Shown here piece after piece: positions 34,096 to 43,350 of a stretch of DNA of 64,000 nt (position 1 is its first letter; each line of letters starts with the position of its first letter). This DNA comes from Gemmatales bacterium. GTDB taxonomy: Bacteria; Planctomycetota; Planctomycetia; Gemmatales; Gemmataceae. The stretch is taken from the NCBI GenBank assembly GCA_026004675.1, contig BPJP01000001.1:992001-1056000 (forward strand), in the 5' to 3' direction. The translations under genes were made by a program, and so were the position numbers. The notes beneath the pieces are model-generated. The model was not told where the DNA came from. It was given only the letters and a program-made list of their open reading frames with translations, and ran no database searches.

Positions 34096-34991
34096 CGCTG
34101 CGGCAAAGCGAAGGCGCGCTGGTGTCGCTCGCGCCGTTCGAAATAACGCACCAAGGCGTCGAGATGGTCGCCGTTCGTCGTGACTTCGAACAGTTCGCTG
34201 AAAGAGGCACGCGCTAATTGGCGTAAGGCGTCGCGGCGTTGTTGCGCCTGTCGGGAAAATTGTTCCCCGAATCCCTGCCGTGACGTGTCCACCAGAACGG
34301 TTTCGTGCGTCTCGGCATCGGCAAAGTGCACCAGCCCGGCAGCGGGAAACTCCTCCTCAAGCCGGTCGACAATGCGAACCATCGTCATGTCGTGCCTCAG
34401 CCCGGTCCGTTTGAGAAGGTTGTCGTAGTCTCGATCGAGAAAGTCGCTCAGAACAAAGACGATAGCTCGTTTTCGGCGGACGCGGTTGAGAAACTGCAAC
34501 GCCGTTCGCAAAGAAGTGCCGTCGCGTCCTGGCTGAAAATAGAGAATGTCCCGAATCAGGCGCAAGACATGGCGTGTGCCTTTTCGCGGGGGCAAGTAAT
34601 GTTCGACTTCATCGGTGAATTGGATCAGCCCCACCTTGTCGTTGTTGCTGACAGCACAGAAGGCCAGCAGGGCCGCCAAGTCGGCCGCCACTTCCCGCTT
34701 CCGCTGAAAACGGCTCCCGAACCGTTGGCTGCCGCTGACGTCTACCACCAACATGACTGTCAGTTCGCGTTCTTCGACGAAGCGCTTGATATAGGGATGC
34801 CCCATCCGCGCTGTGACGTTCCAATCGATAGCGCGGACGTCATCGCCGGGCTGATACTCGCGGACTTCTTCAAAGGCGATGCCCGCGCCTTTGAAGACGC
34901 TGCGGTATTCCCCTCCCAGCACGTCTTCAACGGCGCGGCGGGCGAAGAGTTGCAGTCGGCGGATTTGTCTGATGATTTCACGCGGAAGCAT
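34092..34991 (-). CDS. DUF58 protein (MoxR/vWA-associated)
   Basis: 299 residues. The DUF58 signature YQPGDDVRAIDWNVTARMG is followed by a von Willebrand A-like fold with VVDVSGSQRF (MIDAS-like DxSxS) and VFVLSDFLD. Proteins of this family usually work with a MoxR AAA ATPase in protein or complex maturation; no MoxR gene is in the window. The protein is cytoplasmic. Its end overlaps the convergent gene by four bases. Confidence 0.82.
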   Translation of the reverse strand: MLPREIIRQIRRLQLFARRAVEDVLGGEYRSVFKGAGIAFEEVREYQPGDDVRAIDWNVTARMGHPYIKRFVEERELTVMLVVDVSGSQRFGSRFQRKREVAADLAALLAFCAVSNNDKVGLIQFTDEVEHYLPPRKGTRHVLRLIRDILYFQPGRDGTSLRTALQFLNRVRRKRAIVFVLSDFLDRDYDNLLKRTGLRHDMTMVRIVDRLEEEFPAAGLVHFADAETHETVLVDTSRQGFGEQFSRQAQQRRDALRQLARASFSELFEVTTNGDHLDALVRYFERRERHQRAFALPQR

Positions 34992-35079
34992 GGGGCAAGA
35001 CTCACGAACGACGAAAGCGGCACGTTCCCCATTTTACTCGCCAGAGAATGCGATGCATCCTGCTGGCGCCGACATACCA

Positions 35080-35874
35080 CTAATCTTTATATTCTTTCTC
35101 GAAACGCTTGAGGGGGCGCAAAACTGGAGGTGTTGGGAGATCGCCTAATTTGAATTCGGCCGAGGGCGCTTCACGCTCGAGGCGTTCGGCTTCTTCTTTT
35201 CGCAGCCTGGCGGCATTTTCCGGCGTCGTCACGTAAAAGACCTTTCCGATCAGCACCGCTTGCAGTTCGACCATGTTGGCAACGATTTTCAGCGCCGATC
35301 CCAAAGAGACGTTTTTGAAAGCGGCCGTAATCTTTTCTTCCGCCTGTTCAGCACAGCGACGGCGATCAAGAACGATGCTGCTACCGGTACGCGAGGAGAG
35401 TTCACGTAGCACCTGGTCAAGTGCTGTATTCGCAAAATCGATATTGATTGTTTGCCCTTTCAGCCGTTGTCCGACCAACGATTTGGGCACAATCCAGATT
35501 TCTGTACCGCACTGCACCCAGGTCGCATCGAACGGTTCGGTCAAATAATCGAGAACGGTGCTAAGTCGAATATTGACGTATTTCGACGTCGATACCGGTA
35601 GATCCTCCGCCCTTTCTATTTGATAGGCCTTTCGAAAGGCCCCTTGGTCAACTATGAACTTTAGATGATATTGCTTTGTAAAAAATGCGAGTACATCCTT
35701 AAACGGCGTTCCCGGGTCGAATCCATCTCCCGATACGGCCTGGTCCAGGATGGCGCGTACCTGTTCGGACGACAACATCTGTGTTTGAGCATTCTTGTCG
35801 GCTGGCGGAGCGGCCTCGAGCAGACAAGCGCAAGAAACCCAGGCGATCAGCACAACAACAGTTCTTCGCATCAC
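35080..35874 (-). CDS. Exported protein with secretin/STN-like domains
   Basis: 264 residues with a signal peptide (about 1-21, ending LLEAAP). Two related units are seen: PFKDVLAFFTKQYHLKFIVD followed by NIRLSTVLDYL, and INIDFANTALDQVLRELSSR followed by SIVLD and NVSLGSALKIV. This is the pattern of STN or secretin N-terminal domains, short ring-building folds in the periplasm. No secretin channel domain is present, so it may be an accessory or sensor protein. Met at 35871 is an equal alternative start. Confidence 0.6.
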   Translation of the reverse strand: MMRRTVVVLIAWVSCACLLEAAPPADKNAQTQMLSSEQVRAILDQAVSGDGFDPGTPFKDVLAFFTKQYHLKFIVDQGAFRKAYQIERAEDLPVSTSKYVNIRLSTVLDYLTEPFDATWVQCGTEIWIVPKSLVGQRLKGQTINIDFANTALDQVLRELSSRTGSSIVLDRRRCAEQAEEKITAAFKNVSLGSALKIVANMVELQAVLIGKVFYVTTPENAARLRKEEAERLEREAPSAEFKLGDLPTPPVLRPLKRFEKEYKD

Positions 35875-35956
35875 TCGTCTCCCTCGTGCAGAAATGCGGA
35901 GTGGATTGGATGTCTATTGGTGTAACGCCGACGTCTCCTGATATGTTGGCGATTAT

Positions 35957-36907
35957 TCAGTTGCCGCGAATTTTTTGCTGAAAATAGTTCAGCGTCCGAC
36001 GCAACCCTTCATGGCGATCGACTTTTGGCTCCCAACCGAGAAGTTGCCGCGCACGGGTGATATCCGGTCGGCGCACTTTGGGGTCATCCTGCGGAAGGGG
36101 TTTGAAAACAATAGGGCTTTGGCTACCGGAGATTTCCAGGATTTCTTTGGCGAAATCGCGGATACTGATTTCGTTGGGATTGCCGAGATTGACCGGCTCA
36201 TGAAAGTCGGTAAAGAGTAAGCGGACGATGCCTTCGATCAAATCATCGACGTAGCAAAAGCTGCGCGTTTGCGAACCGTCGCCGTATACGGTCAAGGGTT
36301 CGCCGCGAAGAGCCTGTCCCATGAAATTGGGCAGGACTCGGCCGTCATCGAGGCGCATCCGCGGGCCATAGGTATTGAAAATCCGGCAAATGTGGGTATT
36401 GACATTGTGGAACCGGTGGTAGGCCATGGTCATCGCTTCGGCAAAGCGCTTGGCCTCATCATAAACGCCGCGAACGCCGATCGGGTTGACGTTCCCCCAA
36501 TAGTCTTCGGTCTGAGGGTGTTGTTGGGGATCGCCGTAGACTTCGCTGGTGCTAGCCAACAGGTAGCGTGCTTTTTTCAGTTTTGCCAATCCCAGAGTAT
36601 TGTGCGTTCCCAGAGAACCGACTTTCAAAGTGGGGATGGGATGCCTGAGATAATCGACCGGACTGGCGGGTGATGCGAAGTGCAGGATATTGTCGAGAGG
36701 GCCGTCGATTTCGAGGGGGTGGGAGATGTCGTGGCGGATAAAAGTGAAACGGGTGGAATAAGCTTCGTTGCCACGGAGGTGGTCGAGGTTGGCGGGGTTG
36801 CCGGTGATAAAATTATCGACGCAAATGACTTCATGTCCTTCTGCGAGAAAACGTTCGCAGAGATGAGATCCGATGAAACCGGCGCCGCCGGTGATGAGCG
36901 TTCGCAT
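35957..36907 (-). CDS. uxs: UDP-glucuronate decarboxylase (UDP-xylose synthase) type epimerase
   Basis: 316 residues of the extended SDR family. GGAGFIG (7-13) binds NAD; the catalytic set is Ser119-Thr120 plus Tyr149 and Lys153 in YDEAK. The stretches [25 protein letters not shown] and [15 protein letters not shown] are typical of UDP-xylose synthase, which turns UDP-glucuronate into UDP-xylose for cell-surface glycans. CAGGAGGAA upstream sets the start at 36907; the longer frame has no support. Confidence 0.9.
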   Translation of the reverse strand: MRTLITGGAGFIGSHLCERFLAEGHEVICVDNFITGNPANLDHLRGNEAYSTRFTFIRHDISHPLEIDGPLDNILHFASPASPVDYLRHPIPTLKVGSLGTHNTLGLAKLKKARYLLASTSEVYGDPQQHPQTEDYWGNVNPIGVRGVYDEAKRFAEAMTMAYHRFHNVNTHICRIFNTYGPRMRLDDGRVLPNFMGQALRGEPLTVYGDGSQTRSFCYVDDLIEGIVRLLFTDFHEPVNLGNPNEISIRDFAKEILEISGSQSPIVFKPLPQDDPKVRRPDITRARQLLGWEPKVDRHEGLRRTLNYFQQKIRGN

Positions 36908-36978
36908 GAACGATTCCTCCTGATACGAGATCGCAACGACCTCGAAGCGTTGTGAACGCCTGATTGCAGTCGCTCGGC

Positions 36979-37455
36979 TTACCTGTTGTGTTGTTGTTCG
37001 TGCTTGAGTTGTTCCTGCATGAGTCTTTGCTGCCGGTAGCGCTCGCTGATGCCAAGGTCGAAAGGCTGATATGCTGCCGAGGAGAGCAGCCCGCGATAGT
37101 GGGCATGGCAGCGGTAACACACGACGACATCGCCGACCCAAAGATATAACAGGCCGTCAAACACGGCCGAACCAATAAGGACGGCCCAAGCGACTTTCGG
37201 ATGGTAATAGCCGTGTCCGATGAAAAACACCAGACTGGCCAGAGCGAGTATGCCCAGACCAAGCCAGTGAGGAAAGTTCTTTTTCTTGTATAGTTCCTGG
37301 TTGCCGCACACGAGGCATTTGGAAAGAAATGGCTCTGCCGGGGAAGACAGCCATTCCATACGGTAATCGCAGTTCGGGCATTGCCAAACCTGTTTTTGTT
37401 CAATCCGCGTCGAAGTCGGCTGTTCGCATGACGGGCAAAGAAAACGTACGTTCAT
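36979..37455 (-). CDS. Zinc-ribbon membrane protein
   Basis: 158 residues. Three CxxC pairs (Cys7/10, Cys26/29, Cys47/50) form a zinc ribbon, followed by two hydrophobic helices (about 65-80 and 88-105), another CYRCH motif and a hydrophilic helical tail rich in Gln and Arg. No family is recognised. It is on the same strand as the UXS gene, which lies 71 bases downstream, and could be transcribed with it. Confidence 0.65.
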   Translation of the reverse strand: MNVRFLCPSCEQPTSTRIEQKQVWQCPNCDYRMEWLSSPAEPFLSKCLVCGNQELYKKKNFPHWLGLGILALASLVFFIGHGYYHPKVAWAVLIGSAVFDGLLYLWVGDVVVCYRCHAHYRGLLSSAAYQPFDLGISERYRQQRLMQEQLKHEQQHNR

Positions 37456-37512
37456 CCTAACAGTGTGCTCTCGAAAAACGGAAAGACCTCAATCAATTGG
37501 TGGCTCCGGCCG

Positions 37513-38271
37513 TTACAGGACGAATCCAGTCTGACTGCGGAGCAGTTGTGCTGTCAATTCGCCCAAAAAGCAGAAGATGACTGCAACGTACAGGATGCCG
37601 GTTGCCGACTGCGTCGACCGGATTTTCGCTGCCTGCCACGCCATCCACGTCAGAATAAGGGGACCGATGAAAGCGAGTCCCCAGCGCAAGGGAAGCCAGA
37701 GCCACGCATCTTCTTCCAGACTAAAAACAACGGAGCCGTTCGTCCAAGTCCAAAGCCCCAAACCGGCCACGACCATTCGCAAGCCCACCGCGATGGACAA
37801 CCCTCCGAGCAACCGGATCAACGGGGTGATGGACATCGTCGGCGCGATCAAGTAGGAATGCCCCATCAACATGGCCGTGGTGGCGAACCCCAGCAACATG
37901 GCGGAGGTGATTTGATCAGCGGCGAACCACGCCGAACTCCATTTCATCCCGACAGTCCTGGTCGATTCGACGGCAACAAGCAGAGCGATGACGGTCGTCA
38001 ATGCCGTGATGACGATCACCGGCTTGCCAAACGGCGTCCCTTCTAGAGAAAAAAGGAGCGAGCCGAAAAAGCCACAGGCCATGACGGCGAAGAGGAAAGC
38101 GAGACCCAGCCCGCCCGCTTTTGCAAACAAGAGAAAGACGCATCCGGCCGCAAGAGCCAGGATGGTCAAAAACTGCACGCGGAAAAAGCGCGGATTGACT
38201 TGCGCCACTGGCAAGACGAGCAATGCCAGTGCTAATCCGCAGGCCAATCGCAGGCAGAAGGTTGCAAGCAT
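37513..38271 (-). CDS. Polytopic membrane protein of the metal importer operon
   Basis: 252 residues with seven or eight hydrophobic helices and no family recognised. It follows the metal ABC permease gene by 26 bases. AAAGG lies just before the chosen ATG at 38271; an ATG at 38301, overlapping the permease stop as ATGA, is an equally good start and would add ten residues. The position suggests a role in metal handling, but this is inference. Confidence 0.6.
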   Translation of the reverse strand: MLATFCLRLACGLALALLVLPVAQVNPRFFRVQFLTILALAAGCVFLLFAKAGGLGLAFLFAVMACGFFGSLLFSLEGTPFGKPVIVITALTTVIALLVAVESTRTVGMKWSSAWFAADQITSAMLLGFATTAMLMGHSYLIAPTMSITPLIRLLGGLSIAVGLRMVVAGLGLWTWTNGSVVFSLEEDAWLWLPLRWGLAFIGPLILTWMAWQAAKIRSTQSATGILYVAVIFCFLGELTAQLLRSQTGFVL

Positions 38272-38297
38272 GCTGCCTTTATTATATGAGGCAAGGC

Positions 38298-39443
38298 TCA
38301 TTCCTGCTGGCGAACGATTCGGCGACGCCTGGCTTCCTCGAGGCCGGCTTCCGTGATGGCCCACATGGATGGTCCTGTGCGTCTTGCCCAGCCGCGTGCT
38401 TCGAGCTCTTTCAATGAACGTAGCACGTTTCCCTGCCCCACTGCCATCGAGCGCACAACGGCGAACGGATGGCCGTGGTCAAGCGATTCGTGCTGCAAAG
38501 ACAACTGGTAGAGGTGATCGAGAATGGCTTCGAGCTGGAGTTGCCGGCGCCGCGCCATCTCACGCAGTCCATTCCAAACCAGGCCGCGATTGGGTGCCAA
38601 CAAAAGTGAAAAAATCACAATCGCGCTGACACACAACACCACAAGCGGACCTGTTGGTAAAGCCACCGGGGGGACGCTCAACAGGTCGCCCAGCAACCCG
38701 CCAGCAACTCCAGCCGTCGCCCCAAAAAGTCCGGCTAGAACAACCATCACGCCCAGTCGATCGGTCCACTGTCTGGCCGCCGCCGCTGGGGCGATAATCA
38801 ACGCACTCATCAAAACCGCTCCCACCGCTTGCAGTCCTGTGACGATGGCGATGACCAGCAATGTGGTCAAGAGCACATCCAGCAATTGGATTGGGTAGCC
38901 AAGTGTCGCCGCGTAATCCGGGTCGAAGCTCAACAACTTGAACTCTTTCCAGAACAAAGCCAGCACCAAAAGGACGAGGGCCGCCAATTCGACAATGACG
39001 ATAACATCGCTCAACAGCAACGTGCCGGCCTGCCCGAACAAAAAGTTTCGTAACCCCGCCTGATTGGCTTTCGTGGAATGGTTCTGGATATACGTCAAGA
39101 CGACCAGACCGACGCCGAAGAAAACCGAGAGCATCACCCCTAAGGCAGCGTCGTATTTGATCCGTGTGTAGCGGACAATGACCATGACCAGTAGTGTGCC
39201 TAGCCAGCTGGCAAGGGCAGCGCCGGTCAACAAGAAAACGGGTTCCTTGGTCTGAGTCAAAAGGAAAGCCAAGGCCACGCCGGGCAAAGCCGCATGGGAT
39301 ATCGCATCGCCCAACAGGCTTTGTTTGCGCAGTACGGCAAAAGCGCCTAATGCACCACTTACCAAACCAAGCGCGCCGCAACCCAGAACCACAACGCGCA
39401 AGGGATAATTTTCCGGACGAAAGAAATCTGCCAGAGTCATCAT
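38298..39443 (-). CDS. Mn/Zn ABC permease with C-terminal winged-helix extension
   Basis: 381 residues. The first 285 are an ABC-3 family permease (ZnuB/MntB/SitC): [18 protein letters not shown] is its hallmark and about eight helices follow. After the last helix comes a cytoplasmic extension of about 95 residues with a winged-helix look ([17 protein letters not shown], then [14 protein letters not shown]), similar to the end of a DtxR-type regulator. The fusion is unusual. It overlaps the ATPase gene stop by four bases and is followed by a membrane protein gene. Confidence 0.85.
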   Translation of the reverse strand: MMTLADFFRPENYPLRVVVLGCGALGLVSGALGAFAVLRKQSLLGDAISHAALPGVALAFLLTQTKEPVFLLTGAALASWLGTLLVMVIVRYTRIKYDAALGVMLSVFFGVGLVVLTYIQNHSTKANQAGLRNFLFGQAGTLLLSDVIVIVELAALVLLVLALFWKEFKLLSFDPDYAATLGYPIQLLDVLLTTLLVIAIVTGLQAVGAVLMSALIIAPAAAARQWTDRLGVMVVLAGLFGATAGVAGGLLGDLLSVPPVALPTGPLVVLCVSAIVIFSLLLAPNRGLVWNGLREMARRRQLQLEAILDHLYQLSLQHESLDHGHPFAVVRSMAVGQGNVLRSLKELEARGWARRTGPSMWAITEAGLEEARRRRIVRQQE

Positions 39444-40252
39444 TGAAATGTCGATCGACTGGTAAAACCGCCGTTGCGGATAAGAGCCAATCGGGCGCCA
39501 TAGGCAGCGCGTAGATTCGCCTCGGTAAAGACTTCCGAGACGGGTCCGCTGGCAATTCGTCGCACGTTCAACAGCATCACCCAGTCGAAATACTCGATAA
39601 CCGTCTGCAAATCGTGGTGTACTACCAGGACGGTTCGGCCGTGCGAGCGGAGTTCGCGGAGAAGCTCGATGATAGCCCGCTCGGTCGTGGCGTCGACGCC
39701 CTGGAACGGTTCGTCCATAAAATAGACTTGGGCATCCTGGACCAGCGCCCGAGCGAGAAAGACTCGTTGTTGCTGGCCCCCGGAGAGTTGGCTGATCTGC
39801 CGATGGGCGAAGGCGGCCATCTCGACCTTTTCCAGCGCTCGCAAGGCACGCTCACGCTCCGCTTTCCCGGGCCGCCGAAACCAGCCCAGGCTGCCATACG
39901 TTCCCATCATCACCAGATCGAGCACGGTTGTTGGGAAATCCCAATCGACGCTGCCTCTCTGCGGAACATAGGCGATCAGCCGTCTTTGCTCGCCGCACGG
40001 CCGACCGTAAATCAACACCTGGCCCGCTACTGGACGGATTAAACCCAGAATGGCTTTGATCAAGGTCGTCTTGCCAGCCCCGTTCGGTCCGACAATTGCC
40101 ATCAGCACGCCATTGGGAACGGTGAGGTCGATGTCCCACAATACTGGCTTGTCGTGATAGGCAACGGTTAGATCCGATACTTCGACGGCAGGTATGTCCG
40201 TTTCCTTGTTCACTTCGGACAGATTATCAGCAGCTGCTTCCGAAACAATCAT
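39440..40252 (-). CDS. Mn/Zn ABC transporter ATPase
   Basis: 270 residues. Walker A GPNGAGKT (55-62), Q-loop VPQRG (96-100), signature LSGGQ (156-160), Walker B VYFMDEP (176-182) and switch histidine in VVHHD. It energises uptake through the adjacent permease. The start at 40252 lies five bases after the stop of the binding-protein gene; the longer frame overlaps that gene. The stop overlaps the permease start as ATGA. Confidence 0.92.
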   Translation of the reverse strand: MIVSEAAADNLSEVNKETDIPAVEVSDLTVAYHDKPVLWDIDLTVPNGVLMAIVGPNGAGKTTLIKAILGLIRPVAGQVLIYGRPCGEQRRLIAYVPQRGSVDWDFPTTVLDLVMMGTYGSLGWFRRPGKAERERALRALEKVEMAAFAHRQISQLSGGQQQRVFLARALVQDAQVYFMDEPFQGVDATTERAIIELLRELRSHGRTVLVVHHDLQTVIEYFDWVMLLNVRRIASGPVSEVFTEANLRAAYGARLALIRNGGFTSRSTFQ

Positions 40253-40257
40253 GACCC

Positions 40258-41277
40258 TTACCTTTTCCGGGCTACGATCAGGATACCCAATCCGATCACG
40301 AGCACGACCACGACGGCGATGGGGGCGATGGTGTACCATCGATTTTTTTCACGTTTCGCCGCGAGCGGGTTCTTCATGACTTCCACGATCGTATCAATAT
40401 TGTGCCGCATCATGCCTTCGTAAGTTCCTTCGGGCGTACCTTTTGGACCCATGGCGTCGGAGTAAAGCTGGTATTGCTCAGCGGCAAGTACGACTTCGTA
40501 CCCGCGAGCAGCTACGGCTTCAACAACGGCCTGCATATGTCGATCGGCTACGGAAGTCTCGACGAAAATAGCGGGAACCTGGTGTTTAACGATGAAATCG
40601 GCCAGTCGCACCACGTCTGCCGTCCCCGCTTCTCCTTCCGTGCTAACTCCCTGTAAGCCCACGACTTCGAAGCCGTAGCGTCGGCCAAAATAGCCGAAGG
40701 CGTCGTGTGCTGTGACTAGTTTCCGCCTCTGGGAAGGAATCTCTGCTGCCCGCGTTTGAATGTATTCATCGAGTTTGTCAAGCTTCGCCAGGTACGCCTT
40801 GGCGTTTTTCTGGTACGTCTCTTTATGGACCGGATCACGTTTCGACAATGTGTCGGCGATGTATTGCACCACGTCTTTCCACAGCATCACGTCAAACCAG
40901 ACATGGGGATCGTAGCCTCCCTCAAATCCTTCCACTCGCCGCAATTTTTCACGGGGGATACCGTCCGTTACCGCCACCCCCTTGTCCGGGTGCTGTTTTA
41001 AAATTCCCCCCATTTTGCCTTCCAAGTGCAGGCCGTTCACCAAGTACAGGTCTGCCGAGTTGATGAGTTCGATGTGGCGTTGGGTCGGTTCAAACTCATG
41101 AGGATCGACCCCCGGTCCCATAAGCGCATGTAGTTCCACAAGGTCGTCCGCGACGTTTTTCACAGCATCTTCAATCTGACCTGTCGTGACGACTACCTTC
41201 AGTTTTTTTGCCTTTGGCTGGGCCGCCACAACTGACGCTAGAACCAACAATACCAAGCCGGACAACAGGCAGCGCAT
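40258..41277 (-). CDS. Metal-binding lipoprotein-like subunit (ZnuA/MntA family) with C-terminal anchor
   Basis: 339 residues with an N-terminal signal peptide (about 1-20) and a cluster A-I metal-binding fold. Metal ligands fit His60 ([10 protein letters not shown]), His125 (YDPHVWFD) and a later TAHDAFGYF histidine. There is no long His-rich loop, which points to manganese or iron more than zinc. The protein ends with a hydrophobic helix ([14 protein letters not shown]) and basic residues, so it is anchored at its C-terminus instead of by a lipid. It is the first gene of the importer operon. Confidence 0.88.
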   Translation of the reverse strand: MRCLLSGLVLLVLASVVAAQPKAKKLKVVVTTGQIEDAVKNVADDLVELHALMGPGVDPHEFEPTQRHIELINSADLYLVNGLHLEGKMGGILKQHPDKGVAVTDGIPREKLRRVEGFEGGYDPHVWFDVMLWKDVVQYIADTLSKRDPVHKETYQKNAKAYLAKLDKLDEYIQTRAAEIPSQRRKLVTAHDAFGYFGRRYGFEVVGLQGVSTEGEAGTADVVRLADFIVKHQVPAIFVETSVADRHMQAVVEAVAARGYEVVLAAEQYQLYSDAMGPKGTPEGTYEGMMRHNIDTIVEVMKNPLAAKREKNRWYTIAPIAVVVVLVIGLGILIVARKR

Positions 41278-41311
41278 TCGGAATACCTCACACGAGAACG
41301 CATATAGCTTA

Positions 41312-41327
41312 CCCTAAAAGCTTATTT
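41312..41327. promoter_or_regulatory. Candidate operator upstream of the metal importer
   Basis: The inverted repeat CTAAA-N6-TTTAG lies 35-50 bases before the first gene of the importer operon. It loosely resembles DtxR-family sites, but is short. Confidence 0.3.
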
Positions 41328-41395
41328 AGACAAAGCGAAATCGACCATAGAGTTTGCACGAAAAATGGCGAGATTTGTCTTTTCATCGTAAAATC

Positions 41396-41437
41396 AAATT
41401 GTTTACTTGACGCCGACAAAAGGCGTCGTGACAATTT
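41396..41437 (+). promoter_or_regulatory. Promoter inside a 42-base palindrome
   Basis: TTGACG (41407-41412) and GACAAT (41430-41435) are 17 bases apart. The inner repeat GACGCC (41409-41414)/GGCGTC (41422-41427) is flanked by AAATTGT (41396-41402) and ACAATTT (41431-41437). It precedes the methyltransferase ATG by 33 bases and resembles 7630-7659. Confidence 0.45.
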
Positions 41438-41470
41438 CCTCATGCTCAACCACTTCACTGAGACAGCAAC

Positions 41471-42184
41471 ATGAGTACGAAACGGCCTTCTCTTAAATCC
41501 GTCATCAAATCCAAGGAACTGCAACGACGTTCGTTCGGAGACTATCGCCGATTCATTCAGAACCAATACGACGGACTACCCGGTGCATTGACGAAGTGGA
41601 CAGGCCTGGTCACCGGGCACAAGAGTCTGGCGGGTCGGCTGTTGCGACCAAGCGGTTTTGACGTTCGAGGTTGCAAGCGCATTCTCGATGCCGGCTGTGG
41701 CAATGGGCGTTATTCGCACTTTCTGGTTCGGCGAGCCGACGACGATGCCCTTATCACGGCATTCGACTATTCGCAGCGTATGTTGCAGCGTGCGCGGCGA
41801 AATCTACCTCGCGACCGGGTATCCCATGTCGCAGCCGATTTGACTCGGCTTCCTTATGCTGACGAATGCTTCGATGCCATCGTTTGCGGCTGGGTCTTGG
41901 AACATCTGCCTGATGCGAAGGCGGGACTGTCGGAATTGTCGCGGGTTCTCAAGACCGGCGGTAAGATGCTCCTGCTCACCACCGAAGATACTTTCAACGG
42001 CGCGGTTTGCAGCAGGCTTTTTCATTGCCGAACCTATAACCGCAGTGAACTGAAACAAGTTTGTGCCGAGTGCCAACTCCACTGGTACCGCGAACTCTGG
42101 TTTTCCAAGGTTCATCGCTTCTTCCACCTCGGTGGTATCATCGTCGAACTTCGGAAACTCGCACCAAGCCAGGCAAATCTATAG
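41471..42184 (+). CDS. Class I SAM-dependent methyltransferase
   Basis: 237 residues of the UbiE/Methyltransf_11 type. Motif I is ILDAGCGNGRY (from residue 71), followed by the acidic residue of ITAFDYS, AADLTRLPYADECFDAIVC and VLEHLPDAKAGL. A short basic N-terminus precedes the fold; no membrane segment. The substrate is unknown. It runs divergently from the metal importer and 97 bases ahead of obg on the same strand. Confidence 0.82.
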   Translation: MSTKRPSLKSVIKSKELQRRSFGDYRRFIQNQYDGLPGALTKWTGLVTGHKSLAGRLLRPSGFDVRGCKRILDAGCGNGRYSHFLVRRADDDALITAFDYSQRMLQRARRNLPRDRVSHVAADLTRLPYADECFDAIVCGWVLEHLPDAKAGLSELSRVLKTGGKMLLLTTEDTFNGAVCSRLFHCRTYNRSELKQVCAECQLHWYRELWFSKVHRFFHLGGIIVELRKLAPSQANL

Positions 42185-42266
42185 ATTCGTTCGCCGAACA
42201 GCGCCCGCGCGGAGAAAAGGCGGAGGGCTCGGCCACGTCGTCCCTACCTGCCTGTTCGTGGCAAGT

Positions 42267-42272
42267 TATAAT
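42267..42272 (+). promoter_or_regulatory. TATAAT box next to the obg start
   Basis: A perfect -10 hexamer ends nine bases before the chosen ATG. If used, the obg mRNA would have almost no leader. No good -35 box was found. Confidence 0.35.
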
Positions 42273-42281
42273 AGTGGTGCC

Positions 42282-43316
42282 ATGTTTGTCGATCGCGTAA
42301 TCCTGTATGTCAAAGGAGGCGACGGCGGTAACGGCTGCTGTAGCTTTCGCCGCGAGAAGTTCGTTCCCCGCGGCGGGCCGGACGGCGGTGACGGCGGCGA
42401 CGGCGGCTCTGTCATCGTCCGTGCCTGTGCAGATGCCGACAGCCTCGCCGGCATCGTCCACCAGAAACATTGGAAAGCTGAACGCGGACGACACGGCGAA
42501 GGAAACAACCGTCACGGGCGAAACGGCAGAGACCTCATCATCCCTGTTCCACCTGGGACGCTCGTCGTTGACCGTGATCGCGGCCATATCCTGCGAGACC
42601 TCACGGCACCGGGGGAGCAAGTGACCGTTGCTCATGGCGGCAAAGGAGGACGCGGCAACAAGTCCTTTGCCACCGCCACGAATCGTGCCCCCCGCGAAAC
42701 GCAACTAGGTTCTCCTGGCGAAGAGCGATGGATCGTTCTCGAACTAAAGGTCATCGCTGATGTGGGATTGATCGGTTTGCCCAATGCCGGCAAGTCAACC
42801 CTTTTGAGCCGACTGTCCCGGGCACAGCCTGAAATCGCCGACTATCCCTTTACCACAAAGCATCCGAATCTCGGCATTGTTTATGTTGGTGGAGAAAGGG
42901 CTTTCGTTCTCGCCGACCTTCCAGGCCTGATCGAAGGCGCCCATCACGGCGTCGGGCTGGGACTCGAATTCCTCAAGCACATTGAACGAACCAGAGTCCT
43001 TGTCCACCTCGTGGAGCCGGTTCCCGCGGATGGCAGCGATCCGGTACACAACTATCGCATTGTTCGCCGTGAGTTGGAAAAACACCAACATGGTTTGGAG
43101 AATAAACCGGAAATCGTAACCCTCAGCAAAGCTGAGTTGACGGGTTCAGAAATGGTTCGCAGCCGGCTGGAAGAAGAGTTGGGTCGCCCAGTGCTGGCCA
43201 TTTCCGCCGTGACTGGCCAGGGTTTGGCTCAGCTGGTAACGAATGTAGTCGAGCAATTGCGACGGCTGCGGGAACAGCCCGTCTCCCTGACTGGTTCGGT
43301 CGTTCGCGGAATTTAG
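42282..43316 (+). CDS. obg: GTPase Obg (CgtA)
   Basis: 344 residues. The N-terminal Obg fold with its glycine-rich turns (GPDGGDGGDGG, HGGKGGRGN) spans about 1-158. The G domain has G1 GLPNAGKS (165-172), G2 threonines in YPFTTKHPNLG and G3 DLPG (212-215); G4 reads LSKAEL rather than NKxD. The C-terminal OCT domain is absent or very short. Obg binds the large ribosomal subunit and links translation to growth state. The start at 42282 is the only one that opens directly with MFVDRV. The coaX gene follows after 34 bases. Confidence 0.93.
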   Translation: MFVDRVILYVKGGDGGNGCCSFRREKFVPRGGPDGGDGGDGGSVIVRACADADSLAGIVHQKHWKAERGRHGEGNNRHGRNGRDLIIPVPPGTLVVDRDRGHILRDLTAPGEQVTVAHGGKGGRGNKSFATATNRAPRETQLGSPGEERWIVLELKVIADVGLIGLPNAGKSTLLSRLSRAQPEIADYPFTTKHPNLGIVYVGGERAFVLADLPGLIEGAHHGVGLGLEFLKHIERTRVLVHLVEPVPADGSDPVHNYRIVRRELEKHQHGLENKPEIVTLSKAELTGSEMVRSRLEEELGRPVLAISAVTGQGLAQLVTNVVEQLRRLREQPVSLTGSVVRGI

Positions 43317-43350
43317 ACTTTTCCCTTTTACCACCTCAGGAGATGCAGGC

